NCBI RefSeq assembly: GCF_020782245.1 | Contig: NZ_JAJGNP010000002.1 | Coordinates: 339,250-403,249 of the forward strand | DNA length: 64,000 bases | Source: Sphingobium soli | Lineage (GTDB): Bacteria; Pseudomonadota; Alphaproteobacteria; Sphingomonadales; Sphingomonadaceae | Direction: 5' to 3' | Shown: positions 35,393 through 44,124 of the stretch, one piece after another | Position numbering within the stretch: position 1 is the stretch's first letter | Layout: each line of letters starts with the position of its first letter | Program-made: the position numbers and the translations under genes | Notes under the pieces: model-generated | What the model saw: the letters and a program-made list of their open reading frames with translations, nothing else | What the model was told of the DNA's origin: nothing | Database searches by the model: none

Positions 35393-37135
35393 ATGGATTC
35401 CGTTACTCAAGCTCTGATGAAGGACTTTGCCGATAGCAATGATCTAACCGAGCTTGCGAGTGACAAGCAGTTTGAGCACTTTGCAGCATACAGTGTCGTT
35501 TCGTCGCGCTTCACGGAAGAATTCGACACAAATGATTTGGTTGTCGGAGATGGCGGCGATCTGAACGTAGACTCCTTCGCCGTCAAGGTGAACGGCCGCC
35601 TCGCCAGCGACGCAGAATATATCGACGATGTTTTGGCGCTAAACGGCTATCTCGACGCCGAATTCATTATCATCCAAGCGAAATCATCGTCCAGCTTTGA
35701 TGGAGCGGCCCTGATTGCGCTTGGTGACAACCTTGTGAACGAGGTCTTTGCGCCGACGCAAAAGCTTCCCGTAAATGACGATGTTAAACGGCTCATAGAA
35801 ATCAAAGAGCGCATTTTGCAAAATTCTTCCAAGCTAAAAGATAATCCCGTGTGTCGAGTTTATTATGCCTGTACCGGAAATTGGGCAGAGGACTCATATC
35901 TAGTTGAAATTATCAAGCGCAAACGTCAAGACTTATTGAATACAAATCTGTTTTCGGACGTTGCTTTTGAGCCTTTAGGCGCGCGCCAAGTGCAGGCTCT
36001 CTATCGCGCTACCAAGACGAGTATTGCGCGGGAGGTCAAGTTCGAGAAGTTAATCACCCTTCCTACCATTGAAGGCGTCAGTGCATCATACCTTGGAGTT
36101 CTACCAGTAGGAGAATTCATAAAGCTGCTAGCCGATGATAGCGGCAATATAATTAAATCCGTCTTTGTAGATAACGTTCGGGATTTTCAAGGCGAAAACC
36201 CTGTGAACGTTGACATAGCGAAAACGATCACAGACGGCCTTTTCGATCAATTTGTTTTGCGCAATAATGGAATTACTATAGTCGCTCGAAATATTAAGGT
36301 TACTTCTAGTCAATATATTTTAGAAGATTATCAGATTGTGAACGGGTGCCAGACCAGTCACGTAATATTTGCTCATCAAAACGAAATTACCGGCGACCTT
36401 TTCGTACCTGTTAAAATAATTCATACTGTCAGTGAGGACGTAGCCCAAAGCATCATAAAGTCCACTAACAAGCAGACAAACGTTGAAGAAAACGACCTTC
36501 TTGCACTTACACAGTTTCAGCGTGATTTAGAGGATTACTATGGAGGTGTGCACGGTGACATAAAACTCTATTACGAGCGTCGTGCGAAGCAATATGCTAG
36601 TAGCGGCGCGATTGAAAAGGGGCGTATCGTTACAATCGGCAACCAGCTAAAATGCTATGCGTCGATGTTTCTTGACCAGCCTAACCAAGCCAGTCGCTAT
36701 CAGGGAACGCTACTCAAGACTGTGAAAGATCGTGTATTTCAGCCCGCCCATAAGCCGGAACCCTATTTCCTTTCAGCTCTAGCTGGCTATCGGTTTGAAA
36801 TCGCGTTGCGTAAACTTATCAATGAGGAACGCGATATTCGGCCATTCAAATACTTTCTGCTTTTCGCTTTCCGATCGCGATTTGAAGCAGAAGAGTATCC
36901 CGGTGCGGGAAACAAGAAGGTTGGCATGTATTGCAAACAGCTAGAAGCTCATTTGGCCGATGCTGCAAAGGCTAAAGAGGCGTTTGATGAATCGGTGCTG
37001 ATCGTACGTGAAGCTCTTGGCAAGCTTGGTCTGCCAGTGGCGCGAGATAGCGCTAAGTCTCGCCCTTTGGTTGAAGAGGTGAAGCGCACGGCGATCGCGC
37101 GTCGCTTGGCTGACGGCGCGACTACAGTTGCGTAG
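35393..37135 (+). CDS. AIPR-family phage-resistance (abortive infection) protein
   Basis: A 580-residue protein with the AIPR domain. Most telling is the stretch DNVRDFQGENPVNVDIAKTI (about residue 265) followed by FVLRNNGITIVA, LEDYQIVNGCQTSHVIFAHQ and KSTNKQTNVEENDL, the conserved AIPR core. Family members were found as abortive-infection genes; the biochemical activity is not known to me. The gene is clearly AT-richer and uses other codons than its neighbours, pointing to horizontal transfer. The start ATG at 35393 (GAGGT upstream) is preferred over 35333. It stands alone without a partner gene. Confidence 0.88.
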   Translation: MDSVTQALMKDFADSNDLTELASDKQFEHFAAYSVVSSRFTEEFDTNDLVVGDGGDLNVDSFAVKVNGRLASDAEYIDDVLALNGYLDAEFIIIQAKSSSSFDGAALIALGDNLVNEVFAPTQKLPVNDDVKRLIEIKERILQNSSKLKDNPVCRVYYACTGNWAEDSYLVEIIKRKRQDLLNTNLFSDVAFEPLGARQVQALYRATKTSIAREVKFEKLITLPTIEGVSASYLGVLPVGEFIKLLADDSGNIIKSVFVDNVRDFQGENPVNVDIAKTITDGLFDQFVLRNNGITIVARNIKVTSSQYILEDYQIVNGCQTSHVIFAHQNEITGDLFVPVKIIHTVSEDVAQSIIKSTNKQTNVEENDLLALTQFQRDLEDYYGGVHGDIKLYYERRAKQYASSGAIEKGRIVTIGNQLKCYASMFLDQPNQASRYQGTLLKTVKDRVFQPAHKPEPYFLSALAGYRFEIALRKLINEERDIRPFKYFLLFAFRSRFEAEEYPGAGNKKVGMYCKQLEAHLADAAKAKEAFDESVLIVREALGKLGLPVARDSAKSRPLVEEVKRTAIARRLADGATTVA

Positions 37136-37540
37136 GATGTCCCGGCGGGGTCAGCTTTGGGGGCACCCGCCGCGCCGTCTAAATGTCCGCAATGCTGACG
37201 TGTACGAAGTTCAATTCCTCGCTCGTCAATATCCCGCGCCATCGCGGTCGCCTCGGCATAAGAGCGCCGGCTTACCGCATCCCACACCCCCTACCAATGT
37301 AGGATTATTCCTGATCTACCCTTGCGGATGACGCATTTGCCCGCCCGCGCCAACGCTGTTCGGACGCCCCACAGGCCGCCCGTTCGCCCGGCGCAGGGTG
37401 TCGCTTCGTGGTCGCCTTATGGTCGCTTCGCGGTCGCGTCAGGGTCGCTTCGGGCCGAAAAAGGCCGACGACACTGTGAACTTCGCCCTGCTGTCACAGT
37501 CACCCGGCGACTCGGCAGTGCGCCGCTGGGCGCTGTGGGG
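37136..37540. other. Intergenic region between the AIPR gene and purB
   Basis: About 400 bases. It holds an 11-bp tandem repeat (37400-37454) and a short inverted piece of the intergenic repeat near 37268. A minus-strand reading frame around 37136-37287 gives no recognised protein. No transposase or tRNA. Confidence 0.4.
37400..37454. repeat. Five-unit 11-bp tandem repeat
   Basis: Five consecutive 11-base units, all beginning GTCGC (GTCGCTTCGTG, GTCGCCTTATG, GTCGCTTCGCG, GTCGCGTCAGG, GTCGCTTCGGG). Units 1, 3 and 5 are nearly identical. Confidence 0.75.
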
Positions 37541-38857
37541 TCAGGCCTTGCCGAACACCCGCTCGAAAATCGTATCGACCTGGCGGAAATGATAATCGAG
37601 GTTGAATTTCTCCTCGATCTGATCGGGCGACAGGGCGGCGGTGACGTCGGCGTCGGCCTTGAGCAACTCCATCAGCGACAATTGCCCGTCCGATTCCCAC
37701 ACCTTCATCGCGTTGCGCTGGACGTAGCGATAGCTGTCCTCGCGGCTGACCCCCGCCTGCGTCAGCGCCAGCAGCACGCGCTGCGAGTGGACCAGACCGC
37801 CCATCTTGTCGAGATTCTTCATCATCCGCTCAGGGTACACCAGCAGCTTGTCGATCACCCCGGTCAGGCGGCCGAGCGCGAAGTCCAGCGTGATGGTCGC
37901 GTCCGGGCCGATATAGCGTTCGACCGACGAATGGCTGATGTCCCGCTCATGCCACAGCGCGACATTCTCCATCGCGGGCAGGGCATAGGCGCGCACCATG
38001 CGGGCAAGGCCGGTCAGATTTTCGGTCAGCACCGGGTTGCGCTTGTGCGGCATCGCGCTCGACCCCTTCTGGCCGGGCGAGAAATATTCCTCCGCCTCCA
38101 GCACTTCGGTGCGTTGCAGGTGGCGCACCTCGACCGCCAGCCGCTCGATCGACGATGCGATGACGCCCAGCGTCGCGAAGAACATCGCATGGCGGTCACG
38201 CGGGATGACCTGCGTCGATACCGGCTCGATGGCAAGGCCCAGCTGCTCGGCCACATGCTCCTCGACGCGCGGGTCGATATTGGCGAAGGTGCCGACCGCG
38301 CCGGAAATGGCGCAGGTGGCGACTTCGGCCCGCGCCGCGATCAGCCGCGTGCGGCAGCGGCTGAATTCGGCATAGGCTTCCGCCATTTTCAGGCCAAACG
38401 TCACCGGCTCGGCATGGATGCCATGGCTGCGGCCGATCGTCGGGGTCAGCTTATGTTCGAACGCGCGGCGCTTGATGACGTCCAGCAGCCGGTCGAGATC
38501 CTCGATCAAGATATCGGCGGCGCGGGTCAGCTGCACCGCCAGGCAGGTGTCGAGCACGTCCGAACTGGTCATGCCCTGGTGCATGAAGCGGGCTTCGTCG
38601 CCGACCTGCTCGGCGACCCAGGTCAGGAAGGCGATGACGTCATGCTTGGTCACGGCCTCGATCGCGTCGATCGCGTCCACGTCGATCGCGGGGTTGGTCG
38701 CCCACCAGTCCCACAGCGCCTTGGCGGCCGACGGCGGCACCACGCCCAGCTCGCCCAGCTTCTCGGTCGCATGCGCCTCGATCTCGAACCAGATTTTGAA
38801 GCGGGCTTCCGGCTCCCAGAGGGCGGTCATCTGCGGGCGGGAATAGCGGGGGATCAT
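37541..38857 (-). CDS. purB: Adenylosuccinate lyase
   Basis: A 438-residue lyase of purine synthesis, acting on SAICAR and on adenylosuccinate. MIPRYSRPQMTALWEPEARF begins at 38857, the family N-terminus. Signature GSSAMPHKRNP (about residue 265) marks the fumarase/aspartase superfamily, with MTSSDVLDT and TIGRSHGIHAEP providing active-site His and Thr/Ser. Length is normal. Monocistronic here. Confidence 0.96.
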   Translation of the reverse strand: MIPRYSRPQMTALWEPEARFKIWFEIEAHATEKLGELGVVPPSAAKALWDWWATNPAIDVDAIDAIEAVTKHDVIAFLTWVAEQVGDEARFMHQGMTSSDVLDTCLAVQLTRAADILIEDLDRLLDVIKRRAFEHKLTPTIGRSHGIHAEPVTFGLKMAEAYAEFSRCRTRLIAARAEVATCAISGAVGTFANIDPRVEEHVAEQLGLAIEPVSTQVIPRDRHAMFFATLGVIASSIERLAVEVRHLQRTEVLEAEEYFSPGQKGSSAMPHKRNPVLTENLTGLARMVRAYALPAMENVALWHERDISHSSVERYIGPDATITLDFALGRLTGVIDKLLVYPERMMKNLDKMGGLVHSQRVLLALTQAGVSREDSYRYVQRNAMKVWESDGQLSLMELLKADADVTAALSPDQIEEKFNLDYHFRQVDTIFERVFGKA

Positions 38858-39137
38858 GGGCGAATCCTGTCTGGCTGGAAACGGAAAGGAAATGTGCCGC
38901 GCCACCTAGCAGCGTCGCCCGCCGCGGGCAAATCGGCGCGCATATGCCCATGGTCTTGCGCCGGCGCCGAACATTGCGTGTGATGAAACAGATGAATCGA
39001 AAGATTTTGCTGGTCGAATGGCGGAATATGAATAGAAATTCAGGAACATCTCGGCCTGTTGAGCTATTATTTGTTCACTATTGGACGGACCGCCGCGTCG
39101 CTGCTGGTCCGGGAATATTGAATAACAGGAGATCAGC

Positions 39138-39545
39138 ATGATCCGGACGATTTTGTTCACAACCGCTCTGGCGATCGCGACACCGGCATTGGCGCAGCAG
39201 GCGATGACGCCGGGCGCCGCATCGCAGCCAGCCGCGCCGGCAGCCCCCTCCGCGGCGATGCCCGCCCAGCCTGCAACTCAGCCGGCACCCGCAACCTCCG
39301 TAGCGTCGATCGTCGATAGCGAATTTCCGGCCTATGACGCCAACAGCGACGGCCAGCTCGACCAGTCGGAATTTTCCCGCTGGATGGTGACGCTCAAAAG
39401 CCAGGAGATGAAGGCCACCGGGCAGCAACTGCCCGCTGATCAGGTCACGGCCTGGGCAAACGGCGCCTTCACCTCGGCCGACGCGGACAAAAGCATGATG
39501 GTCAGCAAGTCTGAACTGATCACCTATCTCAGCGCAGGTGTCTGA
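39138..39545 (+). CDS. Exported EF-hand protein
   Basis: A 135-residue protein with a signal peptide (cleavage near ALAQQ), an Ala/Pro/Gln-rich linker (residues 22-55) and a C-terminal EF-hand region: DANSDGQLDQSEF is a full loop, and DADKSMMVSKSE is a degenerate second one lacking Gly6. GGAG precedes the ATG. Periplasmic calcium-binding protein of unknown role; a hairpin at 39605 may terminate it. Confidence 0.8.
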   Translation: MIRTILFTTALAIATPALAQQAMTPGAASQPAAPAAPSAAMPAQPATQPAPATSVASIVDSEFPAYDANSDGQLDQSEFSRWMVTLKSQEMKATGQQLPADQVTAWANGAFTSADADKSMMVSKSELITYLSAGV

Positions 39546-39604
39546 CACAGAGGATTCCCGCCAGTCACGAAGGGCGGAATGATACCCAAACGGGTCGCAC
39601 CAGG

Positions 39605-39634
39605 GGGCGGCATGGAACGAAGGCCATGCCGCCC
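39605..39634. terminator. Hairpin, possible terminator after the EF-hand gene
   Basis: GGGCGGCATGG and CCATGCCGCCC form a perfect 11-bp stem with an 8-base loop. No clear T run follows on the plus strand, so termination is only likely. Confidence 0.5.
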
Positions 39635-39829
39635 TTCGCTGTCCTATCCGGTTCACGGCTGACCGCGCATAAAGCCGCGTCGCAACGCCCGCCAACGACC
39701 CGATGCCCACCAACCGCGTCCCGCTTTTCCTGTCGCCGACCCATGATGCGCCAAGCCGTTCGGTCCGTAACGAAAGTTCAGCGGCCCGCGATTATCGCCC
39801 TTACAAAATCCCAACACATGCAACAGCCC

Positions 39830-39867
39830 TTGACAAACTCCCCGAAATTGTGGTGGTAGCGCTATCA
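39830..39867 (+). promoter_or_regulatory. Promoter and XylR-type operator of the xylXBC operon
   Basis: TTGACA (39830-39835) as -35 element, 18 bases, then the operator TGGTAGCGCTATCA (39854-39867) covering the expected -10 region. It matches the operator known for Caulobacter XylR (TGTTAGCGCTACCA, read in reverse) in 13 of 14 bases. The same arrangement recurs at 49480-49518. Confidence 0.65.
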
Positions 39868-39898
39868 ACAATGATGCGGGTTTTGTGGAGAGGTGCTA

Positions 39899-41041
39899 AT
39901 GTCGGGGGCTGTTTCCTTGCTCGATTTTCTGCCGAGTGACTGGCGTAAGGGCATGTTTCTTGGCCGCGTGCAGACCGCAGAAGGTCCAAGCCCGATCCTT
40001 GTGCGCGACGGCATTGCCTATGACATGAGCAGCGTCGCCCCGACAGTCGCGCAGCTAGCTGATATGCTGCCACTGCCCTCCAACTCAGGTCGGCGCATCG
40101 GGTCGCTCGACAGCTTGGCCATGCCCCTTCTCAGTCCGGTCGACCTGCAATGCGTCAAGGCGTGCGGCGTCACCTTCGCGGTATCGGCGCTGGAGCGCGT
40201 GATCGAGGAACGGGCGCGCGGGGATGCCGCCGCCGCCAGCGAAATCCGCGCACGGCTGGAAGACAGGGTGGGGGGCTCGATCCGCAATGTCGTGCCCGGC
40301 ACTGCGGAGGCCGCCGCGCTCAAGGGCGCGTTAATTGAAGACGGACTTTGGTCGCAATATTTGGAAGTCGCAATCGGCCCCGACGCCGAGGTGTTCACCA
40401 AAGCCCCGATTTTGTCGTCGGTGGGTCCCGGCGCCCCAATCGGCATCCGGTCGGATTCCACTTGGAACAATCCTGAACCGGAAATCGTGTTGCTGGTGAA
40501 CGCTGCCGGCGCGGCCATTGGCGCCACCTTGGGCAACGACGTCAACCTGCGTGATTTTGAGGGGCGATCGGCATTGTTGCTGGGCAAGGCGAAGGATAAT
40601 AACGCCTCCTGTGCGCTTGGACCGCTTATCCGACTGTTCGATGAGGATTTCACGATCGACGATGTCCGCAACGCGGAAGTCGAACTTACCATTGACGGGC
40701 CCGAAGGGTATCGGCTGGAAGGCGCCAGCAGCATGAACCAGATCAGCCGTGATCCGCTGGAGCTGGTCCGGCAGACCTTGTCCGAACATCAATATCCTGA
40801 TGGCTTCGCGTTGTTTCTGGGCACGCTGTTCGCGCCGGTTCAGGACAGGGACGAACCCGGCCGGGGATTTACGCACAAAGTCGGCGATCGTGTTGCCATT
40901 TCTACACCGCGCTTGGGCAAGCTGGTGAACGAGGTTGTGACGTCGAAGGACGCTGCGGCCTGGGACTTTGGCGTCATTGCCCTGATGACCAATCTTGCCG
41001 CCCGCGGCTTACTGAACACGCAACAGAAAGACCCTGCATGA
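39899..41041 (+). CDS. xylX: 2-keto-3-deoxy-xylonate dehydratase (FAH family)
   Basis: A 380-residue fumarylacetoacetate-hydrolase-fold enzyme. Order and wording of motifs follow Caulobacter XylX: the head VSLLDFLPSDWRKGMFLGRV, TFAVSALERVIEERARGDAA, GLWSQYLEVAIGPDAEVFTK, WNNPEPEIVLLVNAAG, GNDVNLRDFEGRSALLLGKAKDNN (with the metal-binding E/D residues). XylX dehydrates 2-keto-3-deoxy-D-xylonate to 2-ketoglutarate semialdehyde. The ATG at 39899 (GGAGAGG five bases before) is preferred to GTG 39893. First gene of the operon; its stop overlaps the xylB start. Confidence 0.88.
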   Translation: MSGAVSLLDFLPSDWRKGMFLGRVQTAEGPSPILVRDGIAYDMSSVAPTVAQLADMLPLPSNSGRRIGSLDSLAMPLLSPVDLQCVKACGVTFAVSALERVIEERARGDAAAASEIRARLEDRVGGSIRNVVPGTAEAAALKGALIEDGLWSQYLEVAIGPDAEVFTKAPILSSVGPGAPIGIRSDSTWNNPEPEIVLLVNAAGAAIGATLGNDVNLRDFEGRSALLLGKAKDNNASCALGPLIRLFDEDFTIDDVRNAEVELTIDGPEGYRLEGASSMNQISRDPLELVRQTLSEHQYPDGFALFLGTLFAPVQDRDEPGRGFTHKVGDRVAISTPRLGKLVNEVVTSKDAAAWDFGVIALMTNLAARGLLNTQQKDPA

Positions 41042-41796
41042 GCCGCGCCATCTACCCCAGCCTGAAGGGCAAAAGGGTTTTCATTTCCGGCGGCGGCAGC
41101 GGTATCGGTGAAGGACTGGTCGAAGCCTTTGCCGGACAGGGTGCTCATGTCGCCTTCTGCGACATCGCGGCGACCGAAAGCGAGGCGCTTGTGGCGCGCC
41201 TGACGGGGAGCGATTTCGTGCCTCAATTCTATGAGGTCGATCTGCGCGACATTGAGAAAGTTCAGGCGATGATGGCTGCCGTCGAACAGCAACTCGGCGG
41301 TATCGACATCCTCGTCAACAACGCCGCCAATGACGATCGTCATGGCATCGAGGACGTGACCCCTGCTTATTGGGACGATCGCATGGCGGTGAACCTGCGG
41401 CATCTGTTCTTCGCTGCGCAGGCGGCTGCGCCCGCGATGAAGCGCGCTGGCGGCGGCGTCATCCTCAACTTCGGCTCGATCAGCTGGCACCTGGCGCTCC
41501 CCGAACTCACGCTTTATCAGACCGCGAAAGCCGCCATCGAGGGACTGACCCGCAGTCTGGCGCGCGATCTTGGTCGCGATAACATTCGGGTCAACACTAT
41601 CATTCCCGGCAACGTAAAGACCCCGCGCCAGGAGAAGTGGTATACGCCGGAAGGAGAGGCGGAAATCGTCGCAGCACAGTGCCTGGATGGTCGCATCCTG
41701 CCTGCCGATGTCGCTGCCCTGGCAATGTTCCTCGCGTCGGACGACGCACGCTACTGCACAGGCCATGACTATTTCATCGACGCCGGGTGGCGCTGA
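41038..41796 (+). CDS. xylB: D-xylose 1-dehydrogenase (SDR family)
   Basis: A 252-residue short-chain dehydrogenase. Cofactor motif FISGGGSGIGEGLVEAFA (TGxxxGxG type), NNAANDDRH, and the catalytic Ser-Tyr-x3-Lys in NFGSISWH and LYQTAKAAIEG. The C-terminal EKWYTPEGEAEIVAAQCLDG and GHDYFIDAGWR match Caulobacter XylB, the NAD-dependent D-xylose dehydrogenase that forms xylonolactone. ATG overlaps xylX by four bases. Confidence 0.9.
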   Translation: MSRAIYPSLKGKRVFISGGGSGIGEGLVEAFAGQGAHVAFCDIAATESEALVARLTGSDFVPQFYEVDLRDIEKVQAMMAAVEQQLGGIDILVNNAANDDRHGIEDVTPAYWDDRMAVNLRHLFFAAQAAAPAMKRAGGGVILNFGSISWHLALPELTLYQTAKAAIEGLTRSLARDLGRDNIRVNTIIPGNVKTPRQEKWYTPEGEAEIVAAQCLDGRILPADVAALAMFLASDDARYCTGHDYFIDAGWR

Positions 41797-41797
41797 C

Positions 41798-42673
41798 ATG
41801 ACGACCGCTGCGCCCCGCAGCATTTTGTCGATCGGCGCAACATTGGGCGAAGGGCCGGTCTGGGTCGCGCGCGACCGTGCGCTCTGGTTCGTGGATATCA
41901 AGGCGCATCGCATTCATTGCTATGACCCGGCCCGGGAGGTCGCGCGCAGCTGGACGACGCCCGGCCAGATCGGCTGGATCCTGCCAACGGCTGACAGCCT
42001 GTTCGCTGTCGGGCTGCAATCGGGCGTGCACCGGTTCAATCCCGCGGATGCCAGTTTCGCCGCCCTCCACGCGCCCGAGGGCCATATGCCGGGGAACCGA
42101 CAGAATGACGCCTGTGTCGCACCCGATGGTGCCCTCTGGTTCGGGACCATGGATGATGCCGAAGCGCAGTCGAGCGGCTATTTCTACCGCTTTTTCGCCG
42201 ATGCGTGCAAACAGGTGAACCTGCCGGCGGTCTCCATCACCAATGGCCCTGCCTTTTCTCCGGATGGCCGTATTGTCTATCATACCGACACGCTGGGCAA
42301 ACGCATATGGCGCGCCGATGTCGCGGCGGATGGAAATGTCGGGGAGCCCGTTTTGTTTGCACAGATAGAGGAAGGGGCCGGCTATCCTGACGGCCCAACC
42401 GTGGACGCCGAAGGCTGCCTTTGGACTGGCTTGTTCGGCGGCTGGGCGGTGCGCCGCTACGATCCGGCCGGAAAGCTGATGCGCGAAGTCCGCTTCCCGG
42501 TCGCGAATGTGACGAAGATCGCCTTTGGCGGTGAGGAACTTCGCACCGCCTATGCGACCACGGCGCGCAAGGGGCTGGACGTGACAGCGTTGACAAATCA
42601 GCCTCTGGCGGGTGATCTCTTTGTCTTCGATCCCGGTGTTGCCGGGCTGCCGGGTCAGATAGCAACGATATAG
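41798..42673 (+). CDS. xylC: Xylonolactonase (SMP-30/gluconolactonase family)
   Basis: A 291-residue beta-propeller lactonase that opens D-xylono-1,4-lactone to xylonate. The metal-site Glu is in LGEGPVWVARD; later motifs are NRQNDACVAPDGALWFGTMD (Asn and Asp ligands) and AFSPDGRIVYHTDT. Start at 41798 is two bases after the xylB stop. In Caulobacter the order is also xylX-xylA-xylB-xylC-xylD; xylA and xylD are absent from this window. Confidence 0.88.
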   Translation: MTTAAPRSILSIGATLGEGPVWVARDRALWFVDIKAHRIHCYDPAREVARSWTTPGQIGWILPTADSLFAVGLQSGVHRFNPADASFAALHAPEGHMPGNRQNDACVAPDGALWFGTMDDAEAQSSGYFYRFFADACKQVNLPAVSITNGPAFSPDGRIVYHTDTLGKRIWRADVAADGNVGEPVLFAQIEEGAGYPDGPTVDAEGCLWTGLFGGWAVRRYDPAGKLMREVRFPVANVTKIAFGGEELRTAYATTARKGLDVTALTNQPLAGDLFVFDPGVAGLPGQIATI

Positions 42674-42691
42674 AAGAGCGGGAAGGACAGG

Positions 42692-44107
42692 ATGATGAGT
42701 GAGGGGAGTGCGGCGAAGGTCAATATGGCCTTCATTGTCGCCATCGTCGCGGTCGCGACGATCGGTGGGTTCATGTTCGGCTACGACAGCGGCGTCATCA
42801 ACGGTACGCAAAAAGGGCTGGAAAGTGCCTTTGATCTGGGCAGCCTGGGCATTGGCGTCAATGTGGGTGCGATCCTCGTCGGCTCGTCGATTGGTGCGTT
42901 TGGCGCGGGACGCATGGCTGACATCATTGGCCGACGCGGCGTCATGATGCTTTCCGCGATCCTGTTCCTGGCGAGCGCGCTGCTCGCCGGTGCGGCCGGA
43001 TCTTCGGCGGTCTTCATCATTGCCCGGATCGTCGGCGGCCTGGGTGTCGGTGCCGCCAGCGTCATTTCGCCGGTCTATATTTCCGAAGTCACGCCAGCCG
43101 CCATTCGCGGGCGCTTGTCCTCGATCCAACAGGTCATGATCATTTCCGGCCTGACCGGGGCGTTCGTCGCGAATTTCGTGCTGGCACGCTATGCCGGCGG
43201 ATCGACGGCCGAACTTTGGATGGACTTTCCCGCCTGGCGCTGGATGTTCTGGTTGCAGGCTATTCCTGCCGCCATCTACTTTCTCGCTCTGCTCATCATT
43301 CCAGAAAGCCCCCGCTACCTTGTCGCGCGTGGACTGGATGATCGCGCGCATGCCGTGCTCACCCGCCTGTTCGGCGAAGCGGAAGCGACCCGCAAGGTGG
43401 CCGAGATTCGCGCCAGTCTGGCCGCGGACCATCACCGGCCAACGCTTAGCGACCTGATCGACAAGACCAGCGGCAAGGTGCGTCCGATCGTGTGGACCGG
43501 CATTGGCCTTGCCGTCTTCCAGCAATTGGTCGGCATCAATGTCGTTTTCTATTATGGCGCAACCCTGTGGGAAGCGGTCGGCTTTTCGGAGGATTATGCG
43601 CTCCAGACCAACATCTTGTCTGGTGTGCTTTCGATTGGCGCCTGCCTCGCCACCATCGCCATGGTCGACCGGATTGGCCGCAAGCCGCTGCTGCTGATCG
43701 GATCGGCGGGCATGGCCGTGACGTTGGCGACGGTCGCCTATGCCTTTTCGACGGCGATCACTGGCGCGGATGGCGCGGTGTCGCTGCCCGGCAATAATGG
43801 TGTCCTCGCGCTGGTCGCCGCCAATCTATACGTGATCTTCTTCAATATGAGTTGGGGGCCGATCATGTGGGTCATGCTGGGTGAAATGTTCCCCAACCAG
43901 ATTCGCGGATCGGGTCTGGCGGTGGCGGGTTTCGCGCAGTGGATCGCCAATGCATTGGTGTCGGTCAGTTTTCCCTCGCTGGTGGTGTGGCCGGGGCTTG
44001 CCGTCGCTTATGTCGGCTATGCCTTCTTCGCGCTGATTTCCTTCTTCTTTGTGCGGGCGATGGTCAACGAAACCAAAGGCCGTGAGCTAGAGGATATGGT
44101 CGGCTGA
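42692..44107 (+). CDS. MFS sugar porter, probable xylose transporter
   Basis: A 471-residue transporter with 12 hydrophobic helices. It has the sugar-porter motifs GFMFGYDSGVINGTQ in the first helix, GRRG after helix 2, PESPRYLVARG before the central loop, QQLVGINVVFYY in helix 7 and GRKPLLLIG after helix 8. E. coli XylE and Caulobacter XylE share this layout. Its place behind xylXBC makes D-xylose the likely substrate (proton symport). Starts ATGATG at 42692/42695, GGACAGG upstream. Confidence 0.9.
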   Translation: MMSEGSAAKVNMAFIVAIVAVATIGGFMFGYDSGVINGTQKGLESAFDLGSLGIGVNVGAILVGSSIGAFGAGRMADIIGRRGVMMLSAILFLASALLAGAAGSSAVFIIARIVGGLGVGAASVISPVYISEVTPAAIRGRLSSIQQVMIISGLTGAFVANFVLARYAGGSTAELWMDFPAWRWMFWLQAIPAAIYFLALLIIPESPRYLVARGLDDRAHAVLTRLFGEAEATRKVAEIRASLAADHHRPTLSDLIDKTSGKVRPIVWTGIGLAVFQQLVGINVVFYYGATLWEAVGFSEDYALQTNILSGVLSIGACLATIAMVDRIGRKPLLLIGSAGMAVTLATVAYAFSTAITGADGAVSLPGNNGVLALVAANLYVIFFNMSWGPIMWVMLGEMFPNQIRGSGLAVAGFAQWIANALVSVSFPSLVVWPGLAVAYVGYAFFALISFFFVRAMVNETKGRELEDMVG

Positions 44108-44124
44108 ACACGCAGATCATCACA

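Noticed and set aside
36949..37287. Minus-strand frame after the AIPR gene, considered as a resolvase remnant
   Set aside because: A short stretch (DIDERGIELRT) faintly resembles serine recombinases but no catalytic Ser region or continuation is present.
37400..37454. CRISPR array
   Set aside because: Units are 11 bases and contiguous with no spacers; no cas genes in the window.
40018..40734. Minus-strand frame opposite xylX
   Set aside because: Antisense shadow; xylX motifs are in the plus strand.
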